Shown here in pieces: positions 56,500 to 64,000 of a stretch of 64,000 nucleotides of DNA. Source of the DNA: Cherax quadricarinatus. Lineage: Eukaryota; Arthropoda; Malacostraca; Decapoda; Parastacidae. The notes beneath the pieces were generated by a model. The model saw nothing but the letters and a program-made list of their open reading frames with translations, was not told where the DNA came from and made no database searches. Each line of letters starts with the position of its first letter. The first letter of the stretch is position 1. The translations under genes and the position numbers were made by a program. The stretch spans positions 9,280,138 to 9,344,137 of the forward strand of contig NC_091293.1 of the NCBI RefSeq assembly GCF_038502225.1. The letters run 5' to 3'.

Positions 56500-57440
56500 G
56501 ACGTCAACACCATGACCTTCAACATCTGAGACATCAACACCACGACCTTCAACACCTGAGACGTCAACACCATGACCTTCAACACCTGAGACGTCAACAC
56601 CATGACCTTCAACACCTGAGACGTCAACACCATGACCTTCAACACCTGAGACGTCAACACCAGGATTTTCAACACCTGAGACGTCAACACCTGGAGCTTC
56701 AACACCTGAGAGGTCAACACCACGACCTTCAACACCTGAGACGTCAACACCATGACCTTCAACACCTGAGACGTTAACACCAGAACCTTCAACACCTGAG
56801 GCGTCAACACCAGGATTTTCAACACCTGAGACGTCAACACCAGGACCTTCAACACCTGAGATGTCAACACCACGACCTTCAACACCTGAGACGTCAACAC
56901 CACGACCTTTAATACCTGAGACGTCAACACCAGAACCTTCAACACCTGAGACGTCAAACGACCTTCAACATCTGAAACATCTGCACCAGAACTTTCAACA
57001 CCTGAGACGTCAACACCACGACCTTTAATACCTGAGACGTCAACACCAGGATTTTCAACACCTGAGACGTCAACATCAAGACCTTCAACATCTGCGACGT
57101 CAACACCTGATACGTCAACATCAGGATTTTCAACACCTGAGACGTCAACACCAGAACCTTCAACACTTGAGACGTCAACACCAGAACCTTCAACACTTGA
57201 GACGTCAACACCAGAACCTTAAACACCTAAGACGTCAACACCAGAACCTTCAACACCAGGATTTTCATCACCTGAGACGTCAACAGCAGGACCTTCAACA
57301 CCTGAGACGTCAACACCTGGACCTTCAACACCTGAGACGTCAATACCTGGACCTTCAACACCTGCGACGTCAACACCTGTGACGTCAACACCTGTGACGT
57401 CAACACCTGTGACGTCAACACCACGACCTTCAAAACCTGA
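56480..57440. repeat. 30-bp minisatellite, about 30 units
   Basis: Units contain CTTCAACACCTGAGACGTCA plus ACACCA and variants. The first unit overlaps the last codons and the TGA of the preceding frame. Each typical unit includes the palindrome GACGTC. Some units at the right end are truncated to 15 bp (ACACCTGTGACGTCA). Confidence 0.93.
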
Positions 57441-57780
57441 TGCAGTACTAGGAACTTCAACACCTGAAAGACAATACCAGGAACTTCAACACCTGAGAGA
57501 ACACGTACTCTCACTACCTGAGAAACGTATATGTACTCTAGCTGGGAAACGTACATATACACTCACTATCAGAGGAACGTTTACGTACACTCACTATGTG
57601 AGAACGTACGTGTTATCTCACTTTATTGGAACGTTCATGTTCACTAATTACCTGAGAAACGTACATGTACGTTCACAAGCTGATGAACGTTCATGTGTAC
57701 TCATTTGAGAAACGTACGTGTATATTCACTCTTTGAGAACAATAAATGCTCACTCACTGTCTCTGAAATATAAAATGTAC
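57441..57780. repeat. Degenerate repeats containing AACGTACRTG
   Basis: Irregular units around CTGAGAAACGTACATGTAC, about 25-35 bp apart, bridging two arrays. No gene. Confidence 0.6.
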
Positions 57781-58060
57781 TCTACCTACCTGAGACACGC
57801 GCTTGTACTCTCACTACCTGAGACAAACACTTGTACTCTCACTACTTGAGACAAGCACTTGTGCTCTCACTACCTGAGACACGCACTTGTGCTCTCACTA
57901 CTTGAGACAAGCAATTGTACTCTCACTACTTGAGACAAGCACTTGTACTCTCACTACTTGAGACAAGCACTTGTGCTCTCACTACTTAAGACAAGCAATT
58001 GTACTCTCACTACTTGAGACAAGCACTTGTACTCTCACTACTTGTTACACACACTTGTAC
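57781..58060. repeat. 28-bp minisatellite, about 10 units
   Basis: Unit CTCTCACTACTTGAGACAAG followed by CACTTGTA, with variants. Confidence 0.9.
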
Positions 58061-58079
58061 TCTCACTGCCTGAGACATG

Positions 58080-59985
58080 TGTATGTGTTTCATTAGGTGA
58101 GACACATACACATACTCCGTTTAGTGAGACACAAACATATGCTCCATTAAGTGAGGCACTTTCTATATGTTACGTTCAGTGACACATTTTCTATCTGCTA
58201 CATTTAGTGAGACATACTGTACATGTACTCCATTAAGTGAGATATACTGTACATGTACTCCATTAAGTGTTCCATGCTGTACATGTACTCCATGAAGTGT
58301 GCCATGCTGTACATGTACTCCATGAAGTGTGCCATGCTGTACATGTACTCCATTAAGTGAGACATAGTGTACATATACTCCATTAAGTGAGACATACTGT
58401 ACATGTACTCTATTAAGTGAGACATACTGTACATGTACTCCATTAAGTGAGACATAGTGTACATATACTCCATTAAGTGAGACATACTGTACATGTACTC
58501 TATTAAGTGAGACATACTGTACATGTACTCTATTAAGTGATACATACTGTACATGTACTCTATTAAGTGAGACATACTGTACATGTACTCTATTAAGTGA
58601 GACATACTGTACATGTACTCTATTAAGTGAGACATACTGTACATGTACTCTATTAAGTGAGACATACTGTACATGTACTCCATTAAGTGAGACATACTGT
58701 ACATGTACTCTATTAAGTGAGACATACTGTACATGTACTCCATTAAGTGAGACATACTGTACATGTACTCTATTAAGTGAGACATACTGTACATGTACTC
58801 TATTAAGTGAGACATACTGTACATGTACTCCATTAAGTGAGACATACTGTACATGTACTCTATTAAGTGAGACATACTGTACATGTACTCCATTAAGTGA
58901 GACATACTGTACATGTACTCTATTAAGTGAGACATACTGTACATGTACTCCATTAAGTGTTCCATGCTGTACATGTACTCCATGAAGTGTGCCATGCTGT
59001 ACATGTACTCCATTAAGTGTTCCATGCTGTACATGTACTCCATGAAGTGTACCATGCTGTACATGTACTCCATTAAGTGAGACATACTGTACATGTACTC
59101 CATTAAGTGAGACATACTGCACATGTACTCCATTAAGTGAGACATACTGCACATGTACTCCATTAAGTGTTCCATGCTGTACATGTACTCCATGAAGTGT
59201 GCCATGCTGTACATGTACTCCATTAAGTGTGCCATGCTGTACATGTACTCCATGAAGTGTGCCATGCTGTACATGTACTCCATTAAGTGTGCCATGCTGT
59301 ACATGTACTCCATTAAGTGTGCCATGCTGTACATGTACTCCATGAAGTGTGCCATGCTGTACATGTACTCCATTAAGTGTGCCATGCTGTACATGTACTC
59401 CATGAAGTGTGCCATGCTGTACATGTACTCCATTAAGTGAGATATACTGTACATGTACTCCATTAAGTGTTCCATGCTGTACATGTACTCCATGAAGTGT
59501 GCCATGCTGTACATGTACTCCATGAAGTGTGCCATGCTGTACATGTACTCCATTAAGTGTGCCATGCTGTACATGTACTCCATTAAGCGTGCCATGCTGT
59601 ACATGTACTCCATGAAGTGTGCCATGCTGTACATGTACTCCATGAAGTGTGCCATGCTGTACATGTACTCCATGAAGTGTGCCATGCTGTACATGTACTC
59701 CATTAAGTGTGCCATGCTGTACATGTACTCCATTAAGTGTGCCATGCTGTACATGTACTCCATTAAGTGTGCCATGCTGTACATGTACTCCATTAAGTGT
59801 GCCATGCTGTACATGTACTCCATTAAGTGTGCCATGCTGTACATGTACTCCATGAAGTGTGCCATGCTGTACATGTACTCCATTAAGTGTGCCATGCTGT
59901 ACATGTACTCCATTAAGTGTGCCATGCTGTACATGTACTCCATGAAGTGTGCCATGCTGTACACGTACTCCATTAAGTGAAAATG
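58080..59985. repeat. 30-bp minisatellite, about 59 units, two interleaved variants
   Basis: Each unit holds ACATGTACTCCATTAAGTG plus either AGACATACTGT or TGCCATGCTGT. The first variant predominates at 58,330-58,950 and 59,060-59,160, the second elsewhere. Every unit includes the 10-bp palindrome GTACATGTAC. Because 30 is divisible by three, long frames exist on both strands, but they are repeat artefacts. Confidence 0.96.
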
Positions 59986-60045
59986 ACCGTCACTAAAAAG
60001 TTATGTTACTCCCTACTGTAGTTAATATAGAAATGACAAAACTAC

Positions 60046-60330
60046 AACAATCAAGGTCGTCCACTGTAACCATCAAGGTCACCTACTGCAACCATCAAGG
60101 TCACCCACTGTAACCATTAAAGTCACCTACTGTAACCATCAAGGTCGTCCTCTGTAACCATCAAAGTCACCTACTGCAACCATCAAGGTCGTCCACTGTA
60201 ACCATCAAAGTCACCTACTGCAACCATCAAGGTCACCTACTGCAACCATCAAGGTCACCCACTGTAACCATCAAGGTCGTCCACTGCAACCATCAAGGTC
60301 ATCCCCTGTAGCACTCAAGTTCACCCGCTG
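60046..60330. repeat. 22-bp minisatellite, about 12 units
   Basis: Unit AACCATCAAGGTCACCTACT followed by GC or GT, with GTCGTCC variants. Confidence 0.92.
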
Positions 60331-60875
60331 CAACAGTCAAGATCCTCCCCACTGAAAGAACTGCAGTCGCTATCCGAAAGATCATCTGAGGTGACCTGGT
60401 GAAACTACCTCCAGTTGCATCAAGGTGACCAGGTGAGACAACGTGATGAGTTGAAAAATGTGACCAGGTGGAAACGCATTTTACCAAGAACATAATTCAT
60501 TAAGTAAAAAAATCATCAGAAAATTATTTTTATTTTATTCCAACGTAGAATTATAGAGTTTAGAGCACAAATAATTTTTTACGGTTAAATGACCGCACGT
60601 ACGAAAGAGCCTTTACTAACAACGCCGGTAGAGCTGTTCCTAACTTTCACAGTGATTTGTCTGCCTAAGACACACTTAAAATAGACATTGACTCTCTCAT
60701 GAGGATCTTTTCAAGAGGCTTGGAGCGTCTAGAATGTAATTTGTATTTTACTTTGTAAAGTAAGATTCTAAGTGTACTCCCAGAAGTACAGCTCTTGTAT
60801 TACGAGCCCATCAGGAAAATATTGGTCATTTGTGTATATATCTACTCTGTAAGATCTGTTTTGTATATGCAACGA
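60331..60875. other. No gene seen
   Basis: Unrecognised AT-rich sequence. Confidence 0.4.
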
Positions 60876-60878
60876 AAG

Positions 60879-60966
60879 CGTGTGTGTGTGTGTATGTGTG
60901 TGTGTGTATGTGTGTGTGTGTGTATGAGTGTATGTGTGTGTGTGTATGTGTGTGTGTGTGTGTGTA
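60879..60966. repeat. (GT)n microsatellite with TATG interruptions
   Basis: GT repeat with four or five ATG interruptions. Confidence 0.93.
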
Positions 60967-62389
60967 ACGCTGAGAGCAGGAAGAGAGTTAGTCATACTCA
61001 GCATATATCTGCAATACTGAATCATACACACTCTTATAATTCCCACAACTTGCTACACGAGCCACTAACTTGCTCACTTGTCATCGTTAACTAAAGTCTC
61101 TTTTAAAACTTGGCTTAGCTTTGTCTAAGTCATTAGCAGTGTTTGTTATACAGTGCTTATAATGTCTGGAAAGGAGAGACACGTTGCAAAATACACGCTT
61201 CAAAATAAGCTTTCGTTAGGAGAACATTTCGATCTGTTAGAGATTTATCAAGTTTTGGCTCTATAAAATTCACAGAAGGCGAAACGCTGGCCCGCTAGAA
61301 ACTTTTGTAACGTGTGCCTTTTCTTAAACAATGTTGGCACTAGGCCACTGGGATTTATCATATACAATTTGAATTCATCTTATAATAAGCCGGATTCATC
61401 TCTTATTAATTTGAATTCATCTTATGGGAGCCATCTTATCATAAGCTGAATTCATATTGTACCAATCTGGATTTACCTCATAATAAGCTGAAGTCATCTT
61501 TGACCAATCTGGATTCTTCTTACACAGTCTAGGAAACTACTTGATTCACACTCATATAGATATTCTCTATATTAAGTACATAGGATAAATTAAGTCCATA
61601 GTAAGCGCCTATATTAGTGCCTATTACCGAGAGCTCTACTATGCTCCTCTGAATATATCTTCACCTCAATGCTTTTATATTATACATTGTATCTACCTGT
61701 ATAATGCCTTGTATAAAAATTGTATAATGGTATTTTTTCACAGTTAATAAAGTAATAATATTACATAAATGTTTAATATTGTCCTTATTTTACTGTGAGT
61801 TTGTAAATTGTGGGGCGTTTCTCGGCGTGGTAGATTGACCTCAGAGAAAAATGGGTATATACACTGAGAGGCGTGTATCTCTGGGTATATACATCGAAAG
61901 GTGTATTTATCTCTATGTATACACATCGAGAAGCGTTTGTACATACACTGAGAATTTAATCGCTGTTTGGGAAATTAAAGCGCCGTTGACTAGTGGTGTG
62001 AAGGCTACATACTACCTTAATGACCCTCATGTGGTGGATTGGTTTTAAACCTAAAAATAAAACGGCATCTATTGCCGTCCTCTAGTGAAAGATGAAGAAC
62101 ATAGTGACCGTCATTCATCCTCGAGCTGTGTTTCAAGGAAGTGTAGGAACATGTCTTTCAAAGTGAAGTGAGAACACTTCCCACCTCGACAACTCATGTC
62201 AGTGTATGTCAAAAAGTTAGGAATTTAATACAATAAATATTTTTTTTGCATATATATTTTTCATAAACATGTAGTACATTTTCATTTATTTAAAAAAAAA
62301 AAGTTTATGTTGATATATCCGTAATTCATTCCAAAAATATTTTGCTTCTATGGCTATGGCTATAGACGGTGGGGACAATAAGGGAACAC
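60967..62389. other. No gene seen; degenerate short repeats
   Basis: At 61,360-61,520 a loosely repeated AATTTGAATTCATCTTAT/AATAAGC pattern of about 30-35 bp. At 61,850-61,930 three variants of GGGTATATACACTGAGAGGCG. AATAAA words at 61,746 and 62,232 are not tied to any gene I can see. Confidence 0.45.
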
Positions 62390-62640
62390 TGTATCAACAT
62401 CCGGGGTCCCAGACTTTTCAACATCTTACCAGAAGATATCAGAAACACTGCTGGAACAAGTGTTGAAGCCTTCAAGTGGAAACTAGACAAGTAACTTCAC
62501 CAGGTGCCAGATCAACCAGGCTGTGATGGATATGTGGGGCAGCGGGCCTCCAGCAGCAATAGCCTGGTTGACCAGGCGAGCACTAGACGAGCCTGGCCCA
62601 TGGCCAGGCTCAGAGAGTAGATATACTCTCGAAATTCTTC
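62390..62640 (+). pseudogene. LINE 3' end: C-terminal codons plus 3' UTR
   Basis: The plus strand encodes RGPRLFNILPEDIRNTAGT and SVEAFKWKLDK before a stop at about 62,491, the standard C-terminal motif of many CR1/Jockey-type LINE proteins (GP..FN.LP....). A downstream non-coding tail contains CAGCAGCAATAGCCTGGTTG. The family differs from LINE-A to LINE-E. Strongly 5'-truncated. Confidence 0.7.
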
Positions 62641-62924
62641 AAAGGTATATCTTCTTCAAAGGTATAAGGATGTAATTTGTTCTGTTATTCCTTAAAAACA
62701 TGATAAGGTTTGTGTCCATTACTTAATTTTGTCACACATTTCTAACATGTTGGAACAATAAATATTTAATTGTTTTGTACGTAAAAAAATTTGTTTAGCT
62801 AATGCAAGTCAATAATATTTTGCTAAAACGCTTAAGAGGTTGGGAAGTTAGTGATAACAGATAAAGTCCACGGAGGTAGAGTGCCATGTTTCATTACTTA
62901 GGCACTAGTTTACTAGCAGACGTT
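62641..62924. other. No gene seen
   Basis: AT-rich, no supported feature. Confidence 0.4.
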
Positions 62925-63090
62925 TTCGGGGGTCAACGCCCCCGAGGCCAGGTCCGTGACCCGGCCTCGTGATGTATCAGGGTCTGATCATTTAGGCTGT
63001 TACTGCTGACCACAGGCAGTAACAGCCTATATATAGACTGCTCGGGGAGGCAACACCAGCCTCCACGAGCACTCTATATATAGCCGCAGT
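62925..63090. mobile_element. Hairpin repeat copy 1, with adjoining imperfect 25-bp inverted repeat
   Basis: CGGGGGTCAACGCCCCCG at 62,928 is a tight stem-loop, followed by GGTCCGTGACC and ATGTATCAGGGTCTGATCA. At about 63,029-63,085, two 25-bp arms of CTATATATAGA...GGAGGC type are inverted with two mismatches around a 7-nt loop. Confidence 0.65.
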
Positions 63091-63239
63091 TTTGTTAATG
63101 ATTCAAAATCACATCTTTCGTGATTTCATTAATATATAGACTGCTTGTGGAGGCTGGTATTCAAACGAAAGTAGACTGAAATTAGTTCTGAGCTTACCAA
63201 GACCAAGTACGTCCTCGCAACATTAAGTAAGTCTACTTC

Positions 63240-63345
63240 GCTAGACTCATGTTGTTTGTATGATTGGTGGTAAAATGGTTAAAGCAATGCGAACGTTGTG
63301 TGGCTTAATACGAGGCTGAACAAGGTGGCGCAGGATCGAGTCTCG
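63240..63345 (+). repeat. tRNA-like SINE segment
   Basis: A-box-like TGGTGGTAAAATGGTTAAAGC and B-box-like GGATCGAGTCTCGGCC. Not a functional tRNA by inspection. Confidence 0.4.
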
Positions 63346-63365
63346 GCCAGCCGCAGTTTCGTTAA

Positions 63366-63367
<2 letters not shown>

Positions 63368-63410
<43 letters not shown>

Positions 63411-63421
63411 TATATATATAT
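63368..63421. repeat. (TA)n microsatellite
   Basis: TA repeat with one GA interruption, abutting hairpin repeat copy 2. Confidence 0.95.
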
Positions 63422-63528
63422 ACCTGGAGGTTATTCCGGGGATCAACGCCCCCGCGGCCCGGTCCACGACCAGGCCTCCCGATGGATCAGGGCCTGATCA
63501 ACTAGGCTGTTACTGCTGGCCGCATATA
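63421..63528. mobile_element. Hairpin repeat copy 2
   Basis: CCTGGAGGTTATTCCGGGG, ATCAACGCCCCCGCGG, GGTCCACGACCAGGCC and AACTAGGCTGTTACTGCTGG. The last block matches GGCTGTTACTGCTG at 62,996. Same family as 21,590-21,673. Confidence 0.7.
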
Positions 63529-64000
63529 TGAATGGGATTTTTATTAAAGATTAAACATTAAAAACCATTGGTGGTCTTTGAGTATACATATCTTTAAGTT
63601 GACAGTCTAAGAATCCTAGCTTCCGAGACCTGGTTAATCCTATTTCCCTAACATCTGACCCTATCTACTGCAGTGTTTATGTGGGAATAGAACTTAGCTG
63701 GCTCATGTGTAGCGGAAGCCATGAAACGCTGATGAGTTGTTGTGATGCCGGTATTAATGGACAGTTTGTCGTACACATTAAAATTCTAGTTCACAGGACA
63801 ATTAGACGTTTCGATACACAATATGTCGACTTGTTTAATGTTGACTGACTTCATCATCACTTGTTCACAAGATCAACCTGTGAACTTTAATATGTCTGAG
63901 GTTAAGGATCGCAGTAGGGAGAGTTACAGTTGATACATCGCTTTACGGAGTTACCTATTTACGTCTCAGCAAGGTATTTTTAGATCTCCTTAATTTGTCC
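63529..64000. other. No gene seen
   Basis: Unrecognised sequence to the window edge. Confidence 0.4.

Noticed and set aside
58163..59973. Open frames of 329 and 589 residues on the minus strand and others on the plus strand
   Set aside because: They arise because the 30-bp unit is divisible by three and lacks stops in several frames. The protein sequences are simple repeats on both strands at once.
60768..61046. 92-residue minus-strand frame with Thr-His repeats
   Set aside because: Crosses a GT microsatellite. No conserved flanking coding sequence.

Overview
This window is eukaryotic, repeat-dominated DNA. The mix of repeats suggests a decapod crustacean of the crayfish/lobster/shrimp kind: very long (TA)n and (GT)n tracts, a Tigger-type transposon, several LINE families, tRNA-derived SINE pieces, and a hairpin element whose core reads like a repeat I associate with decapod genomes. 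That assignment rests on recall and no search was run. I see no operons, rRNA genes, canonical tRNA genes or CRISPR arrays. Only one coding stretch, an exon-like frame at 55.3-56.5 kb, looks like host protein-coding DNA.

Layout. 1-1.4 kb: endonuclease end of an RTE-like LINE (called LINE-A here), minus strand, running off the left edge. 2.1-3.6 kb: a 53-bp tandem repeat, (TA)n, and the 3' half of a second LINE (LINE-B) whose protein ends in a C2H2 zinc finger. 3.65-6.65 kb: a dead Tigger/pogo transposon. 6.8-8.0 kb: (TA)n tracts holding a terminal-inverted-repeat element, itself interrupted by an inverted SINE pair with 12-bp target duplications, then a near-perfect 39-bp hairpin. 8.3-8.8 kb: a 34-bp minisatellite. 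8.8-11.3 kb and 21.2-22.5 kb: CR1-like LINE copies (LINE-C) on the plus strand. 11.6-12.2 kb: possible Penelope-like relics. 12.4-16.5 kb: two LINE-A copies tail to tail around a tRNA-like SINE and (TA)n.

16.9-46.2 kb is dominated by one LINE family (LINE-D), always on the minus strand. It includes one copy with an uninterrupted 963-residue endonuclease/reverse transcriptase frame (38,599-41,490). From 27.7 to 46.2 kb successive copies lie head to tail, separated by (GT)n tracts. One copy (28.8-38.2 kb) is split by a 6.4-kb element with direct terminal repeats and a 4-6 bp target duplication, and that element in turn contains another LINE (LINE-E). A 35-bp minisatellite with a 626-bp higher-order duplication lies at 23.9-25.5 kb.

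46.8-53.0 kb is a complete but decayed LTR retrotransposon: 437-bp LTRs, a proline-type primer site, a SCAN-like capsid segment, a zinc knuckle, protease, integrase BEFORE reverse transcriptase/RNase H, a polypurine tract, and a GTGGT target duplication inside a (GGT)n tract. Gypsy-type domains in copia-like order are the hallmark of Gmr1-like elements.

53.3-60.3 kb: (TA)n, then a series of tandem arrays (19, 30, 28, 30 and 22-bp units) enclosing the Ser/Gly-rich host-like coding frame. 60.3-64.0 kb: mostly unrecognised sequence with a LINE 3' end, hairpin repeats and a tRNA-like piece.

The elements do not form a pathway. The window records nested insertion, with microsatellites acting as targets, products or both.
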